Below are positions 16,103 through 24,624 of a stretch of 45,345 nucleotides of DNA, piece after piece. A program made the position numbers and the translations under genes. Position 1 is the stretch's first letter. Each line of letters begins with the position of its first letter. The DNA is from Marine Group I thaumarchaeote (GTDB lineage: Archaea > Thermoproteota > Nitrososphaeria > Nitrososphaerales > Nitrosopumilaceae): NCBI GenBank assembly GCA_013390905.1, contig JACATG010000007.1:20971-66315 (forward strand), in the 5' to 3' direction. The notes under the pieces were generated by a model. That model did not search any database. It saw only the letters and a program-made list of their open reading frames with translations, and was not told the origin of the DNA.

Positions 16103-18268
16103 TCAGATAACATATGGTGACTTACACTTTGGACACTTGTCTTCAAATGGTTCATCTTTGAAACCACACTCACCACAAATTGAAATTTTCATAACAGGTT
16201 TGAAAGAAGGTGTAAGGGTAGATAGTTTCTCAATTGATTTTTTAATTTCTTCAACCTTTGAATTTTTATCAATTTTCAATGTTACAAGTAATCCTCCGTT
16301 AAGTAATTTGGAGAATTTGTTACATTCAGAGATAGGCTCGCTTTTATTGGTATAATCACCAACTTCAGAAGCATTAATCACAACTCCCTCAGAATACGAG
16401 TCACCATCCATTGAATTAAGGGCAGAATTCTTGCCATATTTCTCACCATCTAGAGTAGCAAAACGATGTGAACCTTCAGTTTCAGTCATACAAATAGCCA
16501 CAGAATCACCTAATTCTTTGCCTTTTTTGGCTGCAACGTCAACTGCAGTTTCAATGACTTTGTGAAGAATTCCACGTCCTTCTTTGTTATTATGGAATCC
16601 AAGAATGTTAAAGACTGCTTCTTTAAGTCCTACCAAATTTACAACAAGAGAGACAGAACTTCTTTGCATGTATTGGGTGTTCTTTGCAAGAATTGGGTTA
16701 AGTCCTCTTCTAGTAAGATCTGAAATGTCTTTTTTTCTTAGTGCCATTGAAGATAGTGTAGGTTTCATTAATAATGCAAGTCTTGCTCTAAAGTAGGTTT
16801 CATCTTTATTTGATTCAAAAGCAAGTCTTGGAAGGTTTATAGAAACAGATTGTAGTATTATTGAAAGTGTGCCTACATTCTTTGTAGATCCATTTGTTAC
16901 ACCGTAACTTGATATTTGGCCTTGAGCAAACATTACTTTTCCGCCAAGTAAAATTATTTCAGATACTGATTGCGAGACATCAGTTATCTTTCCTTTATCA
17001 TGATCTATTATCAAACCAATTTTTGGGATTGGTGTTATCTTTGTATAATTTTTGTATGCGTTAATAATTGAATCAATTATTTTTGTATCAGAACCTAATT
17101 GTAATCGAATTGAGACAATAGTACCTGTTTTGTTGTATTTGGAAGTTGTAGATGCAGTTGCAAATGCATTAGTTAGTTTTTGTTCAAGTTCTGGAAGAGA
17201 CTTTGAATGTTTTGAAAACAATTGAACTAATCCATCAAGTACGATTTCTTGTGAAGCTTCTTTTGAAAGAAGAGAGATTATGATAGATAATGAACTTGAA
17301 ATCTCATCAAGTTGTTTTGATGCTGGGATTCGTGATACATCAAGATATTTTCCACCAAGAATAATTCCATCTTCAATCAATTCTTTAACATTAACAAATA
17401 TTGTATCAGGAATCATTGACCAGACTCCAGGGTTGGTAATGTGTAAATCTCCAGAAAGATGAGAATCTGCAACATCTTTTGGCAAGAGATTAGTAAGTAA
17501 GTGTTCAGCAAATATTGTCTGTCCAGTGTTAAACAGAAGACCTTCAGCACCGTTATTCACATTATTCAAGTTGGAAATCATCTCCTGAACGTCATAAACA
17601 GGTAGGCCTAGGCGTGCAAGTTTATTTCGATATTCCTCATGACCGTGCTCTAAGAGAACAGAATTTACCAGTTCTCTGATTAGTGAGCCTGTTAGATAGG
17701 TAGTTTGGTATTTGTAAATTCTATTTTCAACTTCTTCAGTAATTTTTTGTGCTAGTTCTAATGGAAGACTTCCTTCACGAACTAATGATTGAATAATTTT
17801 ATGAGAATTAAATTCCTCAATGGATGCATGTGATGTTCTAACATACATTTTTCCACTTTCAATGATTGATCTTTCTTCAATTTGTCTTGCCAAGCTCAAA
17901 ACTAGTTTTCCAAGATTTGTAATAGTATAACGTCTTTCAGATTTATTAAGTGCAACAAGAGATTGTCTTAGTAGTTTTCTCAAGTGGTATGCAAATTTGC
18001 CACTTTCTTTTTTTGACTTGAATCCAGCTAGGGATTTTAATTCAGAATAAGTCAGGGGGCCCTTGGAATTTAGGATTCTGAGAATATCAATTCTATTTGG
18101 ACTTGCCATAACAGAGAAGATCATTCTGACACGTTTTGACGTAGATTGTAAGATTCCACTTCTCTGTAGTTCTGGTGTCTCTTCATCACTCAATTCCATC
18201 TCTTCATCACTCAATTCCATCTCTTCTTTACTCAATTCCATCCCTTCTTTACTCAATTCCATGAACAT
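16103..18268 (-). CDS. Chimeric winged-helix / ATP-cone / NrdD-like protein, no glycyl-radical motif
   Basis: The 721-residue protein joins four parts. Residues 3-30 are four heptapeptides MELS(K/D)E(E/G). Residues 45-125 are an ArsR-like winged helix (ASPNRIDILRIL). Residues 140-228 are an ATP-cone. Residues 240-690 resemble class III ribonucleotide reductase (HLSGDLHITNPGVW). A zinc ribbon with C698, C701, C712 and C715 follows and the protein ends at 721. NrdD proteins continue after this ribbon into an RVxGY glycyl-radical loop; here it is missing, and no Cys sits in the usual catalytic region. This suggests a nucleotide-sensing regulator rather than an enzyme. It lies upstream of nrdJ on the same strand. 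The function is inferred. Confidence 0.82.
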   Translation of the reverse strand: MFMELSKEGMELSKEEMELSDEEMELSDEETPELQRSGILQSTSKRVRMIFSVMASPNRIDILRILNSKGPLTYSELKSLAGFKSKKESGKFAYHLRKLLRQSLVALNKSERRYTITNLGKLVLSLARQIEERSIIESGKMYVRTSHASIEEFNSHKIIQSLVREGSLPLELAQKITEEVENRIYKYQTTYLTGSLIRELVNSVLLEHGHEEYRNKLARLGLPVYDVQEMISNLNNVNNGAEGLLFNTGQTIFAEHLLTNLLPKDVADSHLSGDLHITNPGVWSMIPDTIFVNVKELIEDGIILGGKYLDVSRIPASKQLDEISSSLSIIISLLSKEASQEIVLDGLVQLFSKHSKSLPELEQKLTNAFATASTTSKYNKTGTIVSIRLQLGSDTKIIDSIINAYKNYTKITPIPKIGLIIDHDKGKITDVSQSVSEIILLGGKVMFAQGQISSYGVTNGSTKNVGTLSIILQSVSINLPRLAFESNKDETYFRARLALLMKPTLSSMALRKKDISDLTRRGLNPILAKNTQYMQRSSVSLVVNLVGLKEAVFNILGFHNNKEGRGILHKVIETAVDVAAKKGKELGDSVAICMTETEGSHRFATLDGEKYGKNSALNSMDGDSYSEGVVINASEVGDYTNKSEPISECNKFSKLLNGGLLVTLKIDKNSKVEEIKKSIEKLSTLTPSFKPVMKISICGECGFKDEPFEDKCPKCKSPYVI
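18179..18262 (-). repeat. Four 21-bp tandem repeats at the start of the NrdD-like chimera
   Basis: Four in-frame 21-bp units encode MELS(K/D)E(E/G), each opening with ATG GAA TTG AGT. Every unit therefore offers an in-frame start codon with a purine-rich GAAGAG just before it. Confidence 0.9.
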
Positions 18269-18413
18269 TTTTAATTTAAGGAGTAAATAAGACTTATGAC
18301 TGTATGAACTTGGGTAGTTTTAGATCAGATCTGTTGTTGACAGACAAAGATTTCTAACATAAACGATCTAATTTTTTAAAAAATGTAAAAATGATCTTTT
18401 TGGATCAGTTTTC

Positions 18414-18566
18414 TTAAACATCAAGTGAAAACTCTGATGTAGAAAGTTTCTGACCACATGACGGACACTTACCATTATAAGGTTTCATTACATCTTTAAG
18501 TGATTTTAGCATCTTCATGTTTGTAATCTTTTCTCCGCATTTACCACATGTAACTTCTACTGACAT
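18414..18566 (-). CDS. Small zinc-ribbon protein (50 aa)
   Basis: An ATG-initiated frame of 50 residues carries two CxxC knuckles, CGKCG at residues 7-11 and CPSCGQK at 34-40, with a Lys-rich helix between (NMKMLKSLKDVMKPY). This is a typical single zinc ribbon, probably nucleic-acid or protein binding. It lies alone between the NrdD-like gene (145 nt away) and the DUF35 gene (70 nt away). The specific role is unknown. Confidence 0.8.
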   Translation of the reverse strand: MSVEVTCGKCGEKITNMKMLKSLKDVMKPYNGKCPSCGQKLSTSEFSLDV

Positions 18567-18636
18567 GAAAGTAATTACATATATAAAATTATTAAGAACA
18601 GATTTTGATTTTTTTTAATAATTCAAACAAATTATT

Positions 18637-19002
18637 TTACTGCTTTTCAATGACGATTCCACGATCATCAAAACCAGTTATTTTTGCTCTTGTTCCAACC
18701 GGTAGATCTGCAGGTGTGGTAATTCCGCCCATAAATCCAGATATTCTCAAATGTGTGTTATCTAGTTGAAGTATAACAAAGGCGTATGGTGTATATTTTT
18801 CAAAGCCAGCAGGAGCGACAGTAATTATGGTAAAAGTAGCAACTGAGCCTGTACCTTCTAAAATAACATCCTCAAATCCCTTACTACCGCATTTCAGGCA
18901 ATAATAGGCTGTAGACAGGTGAAGATGACCACAGTCAGTACATTTGTGAGTTAGGAGTTTGCCTTGTTTAGCATGTTCAATAAGTTGCTTCTCAACAGAC
19001 AT
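18637..19002 (-). CDS. DUF35 OB-fold zinc-ribbon protein, thiolase partner
   Basis: The 121-residue protein has an N-terminal rubredoxin-like ribbon (C21, C24, C35, C38) and a C-terminal OB-fold (GTGSVATFTII, PYAFVILQLDN, VGTRAKITGF). This DUF35 architecture accompanies thiolases and HMG-CoA synthases in archaea and channels acyl-CoA between them. ATG 19002 is chosen because it begins MSVEKQLIEHAKQGKL after the thiolase stop, with a 1-nt gap. A longer frame to 19053 exists but would overlap the thiolase. Confidence 0.92.
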   Translation of the reverse strand: MSVEKQLIEHAKQGKLLTHKCTDCGHLHLSTAYYCLKCGSKGFEDVILEGTGSVATFTIITVAPAGFEKYTPYAFVILQLDNTHLRISGFMGGITTPADLPVGTRAKITGFDDRGIVIEKQ

Positions 19003-19003
19003 T

Positions 19004-20167
19004 TTACACACTCTGGAATATATGAATAGCACAACTTGCACCAGTTGCACCAAAGTTATGAGTTAAGCCAATTTTTGCATCTTTAACAGTTCTTTCACCA
19101 GCATTTCCAGTAAGTTGATCAAATACTTCTACTATTTGTCCAACTCCAGTAGCACCAATTGGATGTCCTTTTGATTTAAGACCACCTGATGGATTAATTG
19201 AAATATCAGAATTTAATCTTGTTCTACCTTCACGAACAGCTTCAACACCTTTTCCTTTTTCAAAGAATCCCAAGTCTTCAGTATCAATTATTTCTGCAAT
19301 TGTAAAGCAATCGTGTACTTCTGCAAAGTCTACATCTTTTGGAGTGATACCAGCCATCTTGTATGCAGCTTCAGCTGCAATTTTTGTACTCGGAATTGTT
19401 GTTAGGTGTTCACGTCCTTGTAATGCAGCAGCTGAACCACCTCTACCAGAACCAATTACTTCAATGTAATCACCACCATTCTCTTTTGCAAACTTTTCAG
19501 AACAAAGAATTACAGAGCTTGCACCATCAGAGAACGGACAACAATCATAAAGTTTTAGAGGACTTGCAACTACTGGAGAATTCATTACATCATCAATTGT
19601 AATTTTTTTCTGTATGTGAGCTTTTGGATTAAGTAAACCATTTTCATGATTCTTTACTGCAACTCTTGCAAAGTCTTCCTCAGTTGCATCAAACTCAGTC
19701 AAGTATGCTCTTGCCATAGATGCAAACAATCCTGGAAATGATGCACCAGCTTGACCCTCATAGAAAAAGTCTGAACAATATGCAAAGTAAGTTGTTGTCC
19801 ATTCAGTACCTGTATGAGTTACTTTTTCAACACCAGTTACAACAAGACAATCATAAAATCCCGCTGCAACATTTACATAAGCCTCCCTAAAAGATACAGA
19901 ACCACTTCCACATGCAGACTCTATTGTCAATGATGGTTTATCTGGAATTCCTAATCTGCTCATTAAGACAGGGCCAAGATGTACTTGCTTGTCTGCAACA
20001 CCAAAGACGTTTGAAATGTATGATGCTTTGATATCTTTTGGATTAATTCCTGCACTTTCTATGGCTGAAACTGATGCCTGAGTAGTAATATCTGCGATAC
20101 TATCAGGCAATTTACCATATTTTGTGCTACCAGCACCAAGAACACAAACCTTTTCCACTAATGTCAC
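19004..20167 (-). CDS. Acetyl-CoA acetyltransferase (SCP-x type thiolase)
   Basis: The 387-residue thiolase has the nucleophile C86 (IESACGSGSVSF), VEKVTHTGTEWTT in the loop domain, EVHDCFTIAEI, and the His motif GGLKSKGHPIGATG. The archaeal form acts with a DUF35 protein, which is encoded next to it. Likely roles are acetoacetyl-CoA cleavage at the end of the 3-hydroxypropionate/4-hydroxybutyrate cycle or its synthesis for isoprenoid lipids. The start is GTG 20167; GTG 20158 is an alternative. It is divergent from the topoisomerase zinc-finger gene. Confidence 0.93.
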   Translation of the reverse strand: MTLVEKVCVLGAGSTKYGKLPDSIADITTQASVSAIESAGINPKDIKASYISNVFGVADKQVHLGPVLMSRLGIPDKPSLTIESACGSGSVSFREAYVNVAAGFYDCLVVTGVEKVTHTGTEWTTTYFAYCSDFFYEGQAGASFPGLFASMARAYLTEFDATEEDFARVAVKNHENGLLNPKAHIQKKITIDDVMNSPVVASPLKLYDCCPFSDGASSVILCSEKFAKENGGDYIEVIGSGRGGSAAALQGREHLTTIPSTKIAAEAAYKMAGITPKDVDFAEVHDCFTIAEIIDTEDLGFFEKGKGVEAVREGRTRLNSDISINPSGGLKSKGHPIGATGVGQIVEVFDQLTGNAGERTVKDAKIGLTHNFGATGASCAIHIFQSV

Positions 20168-20179
20168 TGACCTAATTCC

Positions 20180-20188
20180 CTATAAAAA
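20180..20188 (+). promoter_or_regulatory. TATA box for the topoisomerase-type zinc-finger gene
   Basis: CTATAAAAA lies about 25-30 nt before ATG 20212, consistent with a leaderless transcript divergent from the thiolase. Confidence 0.5.
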
Positions 20189-20211
20189 TTGTTTTAGTAA
20201 GTTCATCATAG

Positions 20212-20679
20212 ATGCCATCAATGAAAACAAGCCTTCAAACTATTCAGATTAAAAAAATCATAACAAGACATGTAGTTAAAACTACAAAGTCAAAAACTAA
20301 CGTCTTCAAAAAAGAGATTATTCAATATTTGGATAGTAATGGATATTTATCTTGGTCTGCAAAAGAGAAAAAATACATAATTCTTGGGACAAATTCTCCA
20401 AAAAAAGGACTAGTGCAATGCCCTCAGTGTAAACTTGGGGAGTTAATGGTTATTAGATCACGAACAACAAGAAAGAGATTCATGGGCTGTTCTAACTATT
20501 ATGGTGGATGCAAAGCCTCATCGCCATTATTACAAAAAGCAAAGCTTAGAGCAACAAAAAAACCTTGTGAGGTATGCAAATGGCCAATGATAATTTTTCG
20601 TTATTCGCGAAACCAAAAATGGACCAAACAATGTTCAAACTTTAATTGTAAAAGCAGAAAACCTAAGCCTTCAAAGTAG
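20212..20679 (+). CDS. Stand-alone topoisomerase-type C4 zinc-finger protein
   Basis: The 155-residue protein is basic throughout. It has two C4 zinc fingers of the kind found at the C-terminus of topoisomerase I: C70, C73, C93, C100 (CPQCKLGELMV...RKRFMGCSNYYGGC) and C119, C122, C141, C146. Residues 1-60 may be a small helical DNA-binding part. No topoisomerase catalytic domain is present. ATG 20212 suits the TATA box; ATG 20221 is an in-frame alternative. It ends inside the convergent nitrilase gene (17-bp overlap). Role probably DNA or RNA binding. Confidence 0.85.
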   Translation: MPSMKTSLQTIQIKKIITRHVVKTTKSKTNVFKKEIIQYLDSNGYLSWSAKEKKYIILGTNSPKKGLVQCPQCKLGELMVIRSRTTRKRFMGCSNYYGGCKASSPLLQKAKLRATKKPCEVCKWPMIIFRYSRNQKWTKQCSNFNCKSRKPKPSK

Positions 20680-21469
20680 GATAGATATCTGTTCTTCTAT
20701 TTTTTAGTAAGGGTAAAATTTTTCGTGTTTGTTTTACTTTGTTTAAGTCTATGTTAACAAAGCCTATACCTTGCTTCTTTTTCATGTCAAGCAAAATTTT
20801 TCCATATGGATCAACCACTAAACTTCTTCCACAGTAAATATTTCCAACTTGATCAGGTGCAATTACATAACATCCATTTTCAATTGCTCGTGTTTTGTTT
20901 ATTGTAACCCAATGTTCTTCTTTCATGTTGCCTTTAACCCAAGCAGATGGTATAACTAAAACTTCAGCGCCTGCAGTAGCAAGTGATCTTGCCATTTCTG
21001 GAAATCTTAAATCATAACAGATCATCATACCAATTTTCCCAATAGATGTCTTCACAGGCTTTGTAATATTAGAGCCTGAAATCATTTTATTTGATTCCTT
21101 AAATCCCAATGCGTCATAAAGATGAATTTTCCTATAAGTTGAAAGTACTTTACCGGATTTGCTAATTAAAAAAGAAGTGTCATATACATGATCTTTTTTT
21201 CTACTCTTTTCATAAAATGAACCTACAACTTGAATTTGATTTTCTTTTACTGCTTTTGCAATTGTTGTGACAAAATTTCCATTAATTGTTTCAGCCAGGT
21301 TCGCAAGTTGTTTTGGAGTTTGGGAAGAACTTGTATAAAACATCATAAATTCTGGAAATGCGCATAGTGCTGCATTTTTTGAAGCCGCTTTTGAAATATA
21401 TGAAATAATTTTTGTAAGATTATCTTCTTTGTTAGTTGATGCTTTGAATTGAACAACTGCAGCTTTCAT
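20663..21469 (-). CDS. Carbon-nitrogen hydrolase (nitrilase/omega-amidase family)
   Basis: The 268-residue enzyme has the catalytic triad of the nitrilase superfamily: E40 (FPEFMMF), K114 (YRKIHLYD) and C151 (MICYDLRFPE). The order and length match Nit1/Nit2-like and omega-amidase proteins that cleave amides such as deaminated glutathione or alpha-ketoglutaramate. Nothing in the neighbourhood fixes the substrate. The 3' end overlaps the convergent zinc-finger gene by 17 bp. Confidence 0.92.
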   Translation of the reverse strand: MKAAVVQFKASTNKEDNLTKIISYISKAASKNAALCAFPEFMMFYTSSSQTPKQLANLAETINGNFVTTIAKAVKENQIQVVGSFYEKSRKKDHVYDTSFLISKSGKVLSTYRKIHLYDALGFKESNKMISGSNITKPVKTSIGKIGMMICYDLRFPEMARSLATAGAEVLVIPSAWVKGNMKEEHWVTINKTRAIENGCYVIAPDQVGNIYCGRSLVVDPYGKILLDMKKKQGIGFVNIDLNKVKQTRKILPLLKNRRTDIYPTLKA

Positions 21470-21530
21470 GTGATTGATTAACCAAATGACAATAAAAGGA
21501 TAAACTCTGGTCTATTCTTTTTAAAAATTA

Positions 21531-21707
21531 TTAAAGTTGGTTTCCTGCCATAAACCAATTTTCTTTAGGATTTTCTTCAAAAACAACAATTACATGATTT
21601 TCTTTTGTTTTTAGAATCTCTACTGCTGATTTTGTGATTGCTTTTGCAAATTCATCTTTTTGTTCCTGTGTTCTACCAGGATACATTGACACTGTAATCA
21701 ATGGCAT
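21531..21707 (-). CDS. 4-oxalocrotonate tautomerase family protein (58 aa)
   Basis: The ATG is followed by Pro (MPLITVSMYPGRTQEQKDEF), giving the N-terminal catalytic proline of the tautomerase superfamily after Met removal. The C-terminal segment NHVIVVFEENPKENWFMAG matches the second strand and the tail of 4-OT. At 58 residues it is of normal subunit size; such proteins form hexamers. It lies between the rhomboid and nitrilase genes on the same strand. The substrate is unknown. Confidence 0.85.
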   Translation of the reverse strand: MPLITVSMYPGRTQEQKDEFAKAITKSAVEILKTKENHVIVVFEENPKENWFMAGNQL

Positions 21708-21740
21708 AATAATTTCAAACAGATTCAGTGATTTATGTTT

Positions 21741-22517
21741 TCAATAATCTGGTCTGTAACCATATCTTGTGCCATACATGAAATCAGTACTGTGTGTTTT
21801 TTTGTAAATGTAACCAGTTGCTAAACCAATCACAAATCCACCAATGTGAGCAAGATAGGCAACTCCTCCACCTGCAATACCAAATCCTCCTATGAAAAAG
21901 GGAAGTAAGTTCTGAAAGATTAACCAAAATGGTAAGAACCATCGTGCTTGAATGTGCATCATTCTCCAAAAGAATCCCATCATCAAGAAAGTTTGAATTC
22001 TTGCTTTTGGGAAAATTACAAGATAAGCACCTAACACTCCAGAAATTGCACCAGATGCACCTACAGCAGGAATAATGCTACTTGTATCACCAAAGATGTG
22101 AATTAATCCCGAAGTTACTCCCCACATTAGATAAATTCCAAGAAACTTTGCTTTTCCAAACTTTTGTTCAATATTGTCACCAAAGATCCACAAAAACCAC
22201 ATGTTACCAGCAAAGTGAAGCAGACCACCATGCATGAAGGTTGAACTAATCAAAGAGATGTATGGAGTACTAGGACATAAAATTCTAACAGGTCCCGCAC
22301 CAAAGTCTATTGTAGAAAAAGTTGCACCAGTCACACAATTTGGAACTGCACCCCAATCGTAAAACATTGTAAATGCATTCTGATTTGTAAAATCAAAAAA
22401 CTGTCCAGTAATTGCTACTTCAAGAAAAAATACAACTGCATTGACAATAATTAATGATATAGTTACTATTGGTTTGAAACCAGGAGGATGTGGATTTTCA
22501 TCACGTAATGGAAACAT
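21741..22517 (-). CDS. Rhomboid family intramembrane serine protease
   Basis: The 258-residue membrane protein has six or more hydrophobic segments. Active-site features are S155 in GASGAISG and H224 in YLAHIGGFVIG, with MHGGLLHFAGNM (H96, N105) lining the oxyanion site. A long loop with C61 and C81 lies after the first segment, outside the membrane, and may be disulfide-linked. It probably cleaves other membrane proteins. The tautomerase gene follows on the same strand after 33 nt. Confidence 0.93.
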   Translation of the reverse strand: MFPLRDENPHPPGFKPIVTISLIIVNAVVFFLEVAITGQFFDFTNQNAFTMFYDWGAVPNCVTGATFSTIDFGAGPVRILCPSTPYISLISSTFMHGGLLHFAGNMWFLWIFGDNIEQKFGKAKFLGIYLMWGVTSGLIHIFGDTSSIIPAVGASGAISGVLGAYLVIFPKARIQTFLMMGFFWRMMHIQARWFLPFWLIFQNLLPFFIGGFGIAGGGVAYLAHIGGFVIGLATGYIYKKTHSTDFMYGTRYGYRPDY

Positions 22518-22562
22518 TAGTTGTTTAGATTTGATGAAAATTGTATAATAACATTCTTCAAG

Positions 22563-22769
22563 TTATGTCCACTTGTTGGGATCTTTTTTACGGATTTGCT
22601 TTCCATCAATTGTAATTAGATCTTTTTCTTCAAAGACAGTATGCCATTTCCCATTACTTGGAAAAATTTTATTCATTTCATGAACTTTTTTATTAGTAGG
22701 TGCTTTGTTCATCAAAGCCCCCCATCTCATGTTTGGGATTTTTGGCATAAAATCATTGATGTCTTTCAT
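22563..22769 (-). CDS. Hypothetical small protein (68 aa)
   Basis: An ATG-initiated 68-residue frame without membrane segment or Cys. It contains many aromatic and charged residues (PNMRWGALMNKAP, GKWHTVFEEKDLITIDGK). I do not recognise the family. Coding is supported by composition like its neighbours and placement between two genes of the same strand. Confidence 0.65.
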   Translation of the reverse strand: MKDINDFMPKIPNMRWGALMNKAPTNKKVHEMNKIFPSNGKWHTVFEEKDLITIDGKQIRKKDPNKWT

Positions 22770-22802
22770 TATACTATCACTTCACAAAATTTATTTAAAA
22801 AC

Positions 22803-24515
22803 CTATGATTGGATCCTCATAATTCCTTCTTTGATCAAGAATTGAATTCCTTGAACAAAGGAATCATCATCAATTGAACCATCAGCCCACCAGCCTGCAT
22901 TATTTTTTATCCATGATGGAATTTCATTAGAGTCAGAACCGAAACCTTGTGTAGTTGGTGGAATTTTTAGAATGTCTTCTTTAATTAAAAATTGAATTCC
23001 TTGAACAAAGGAATCGTCATCAATTGAACCATCAGCCCACCAGCCTGCATTATTTTTTATCCATGATGGAATTTGTGTTTTCTCAGACACAGGAGGTGTA
23101 ATAGTACTTGGTGATCCTGGACCTATTTCAATAATAGCTGAACCAATTCCAGCATATTTTGGATCATAATCTAATCCAGTTCCTAAAACTCTAACATCAA
23201 TTCTAATTTTTCCTTGAGAAGGAACAAAAATTCTTTGAACATCAATTCCTTCATTAGAAAGAATTCCCAAAATTATAGGATCATTACCAACATTACTATC
23301 TATTTCCTGATTAAGTTCATCAAAAACAACATAAGCATATCGAATATCTTTGATTAGTTGTCTATTTTCATCAAAGAATGTAAATTCAAATGGAATTTCT
23401 TGATTAGCACCATTTTTTTCATCCCATGAAATATTTACAGTTGTAGGAACTTGTTCGTTTGTAGTATCAACAAGATAAAATTCAGTTGAACTTTTTGACA
23501 CTTCGCTCTGTGGAACTAGTTTAAAGTCCATTTTTGTGTTATCATAGTTATCTGGCCCCAATGTTTCATTAATTCTTTGTAATTCATTTTTTGTAATCAG
23601 AAAATGAACAATGTTGATATCATCATATGAATAAGGATCATTAAGTAATGCCCTCTGATCAATTTCTATACCATTAACATATCCTTTGAATTGTTTTCCT
23701 TCTGCATAAGGTGTAAATGATTTTGGAACTTTGATTTCTTCATGTACTACTTGTACCAAATCAACATACTCAGGATTCCAATCAAATGGCATATCAAATG
23801 AAATTGAATTATCTGATTGATCAAATTTGAAGTTATCAACGTCATCATAGTATGTTTTTATAACAACTGGAACTTCTTCTGCATTCGCAGTCTTGAACAA
23901 AAAGTTTTGGTCCTGTGCAACGCTAACAAATGTCTCATAACTTAGTAATGTAGCAAGTAGAGTTCTTGGACTAGTAGCAGCCTCAATGTCAACTCTAATC
24001 TTGTACAAGCCACCTTTCACAAATATTGGGCCAGTAATTGTTGGTCTTGCACAGATATCTAAATTATCATCAGTACAAGCTTGTCCTTGGACAAATAGTG
24101 CACCAGGTGCACTAGCATGTTCAGAGCCACCATAAATTGTACAGTCCACAAGTTTAAATTCGTCACATCCAAATTTTGGTTTGATTTTAATATCTAATGT
24201 TCCATCTATATCATAAAACAAATTTCTAGCTAAAAGTTCACCATCTTGCCAAACTTCTACTCTGAATGTTACTTTGTCAAGATTCTTGTCAGTTAATGTA
24301 TCAAAGAAACGTATTTGCATATTTACAGAAATGACTTCACCCACTGTAAGATCATATGGAGTCAATTGTGTACGTACAGTTACTTCCATATCACCAAATG
24401 TCAGAGGTGGTGCTTGATCTCCTCCTAATCCATGTCCATATGCATCTGGAATAATAGCAGAAACTGTAAAAATGCCAATAACTAAAATGAATAACACTAA
24501 CTTTGGATGCAACAA
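22803..24515 (-). CDS. Large secreted protein with two C-terminal GWW repeats
   Basis: The 570-residue protein starts with a signal peptide ([19 protein letters not shown]) followed by [11 protein letters not shown]. The middle is beta-rich with several Cys near 117-150. The C-terminus has two nearly identical repeats of about 37 residues ([17 protein letters not shown]...), a module I recall as common in secreted proteins of these archaea. It is a paralogue of the protein at 33985-35358: both share YGHGLG after the signal and a MPFDW...GY.NG core. TTG 24515 lies about 20 nt after a TTTAAATATGG element, so it is likely leaderless. The function is unknown. Confidence 0.82.
   Translation of the reverse strand: MLHPKLVLFILVIGIFTVSAIIPDAYGHGLGGDQAPPLTFGDMEVTVRTQLTPYDLTVGEVISVNMQIRFFDTLTDKNLDKVTFRVEVWQDGELLARNLFYDIDGTLDIKIKPKFGCDEFKLVDCTIYGGSEHASAPGALFVQGQACTDDNLDICARPTITGPIFVKGGLYKIRVDIEAATSPRTLLATLLSYETFVSVAQDQNFLFKTANAEEVPVVIKTYYDDVDNFKFDQSDNSISFDMPFDWNPEYVDLVQVVHEEIKVPKSFTPYAEGKQFKGYVNGIEIDQRALLNDPYSYDDINIVHFLITKNELQRINETLGPDNYDNTKMDFKLVPQSEVSKSSTEFYLVDTTNEQVPTTVNISWDEKNGANQEIPFEFTFFDENRQLIKDIRYAYVVFDELNQEIDSNVGNDPIILGILSNEGIDVQRIFVPSQGKIRIDVRVLGTGLDYDPKYAGIGSAIIEIGPGSPSTITPPVSEKTQIPSWIKNNAGWWADGSIDDDSFVQGIQFLIKEDILKIPPTTQGFGSDSNEIPSWIKNNAGWWADGSIDDDSFVQGIQFLIKEGIMRIQS
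22840..22924 (-). repeat. 85-bp direct repeat, copy 1
   Basis: This copy matches 22990-23074 with one mismatch. It encodes part of the last GWW repeat of the secreted protein. Confidence 0.9.
22990..23074 (-). repeat. 85-bp direct repeat, copy 2
   Basis: This copy matches 22840-22924 with a single base difference, pointing to recent duplication or conversion within the gene. Confidence 0.9.
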
Positions 24516-24624
24516 AAAAACTATATTAATTCCATATTTAAAGCTGGTACAGAAATTCTACATGTGACAATTTTTTTGAGAAAAATGAAGTACAATTTTT
24601 ATTTATCATACTAAAACATTAATT
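24516..24624. promoter_or_regulatory. Divergent promoter region between two secreted protein genes
   Basis: The 109-nt gap holds TTTAAATATGG on the minus strand (about 24531-24541), 20-25 nt before TTG 24515, and TTTTTATTTATC on the plus strand (24596-24607), about 25 nt before ATG 24625. Confidence 0.45.

Noticed and set aside
16103-18268. Functional anaerobic class III ribonucleotide reductase
   Set aside because: The chain ends right after the zinc ribbon, without the glycyl-radical loop, and no activase gene is adjacent.
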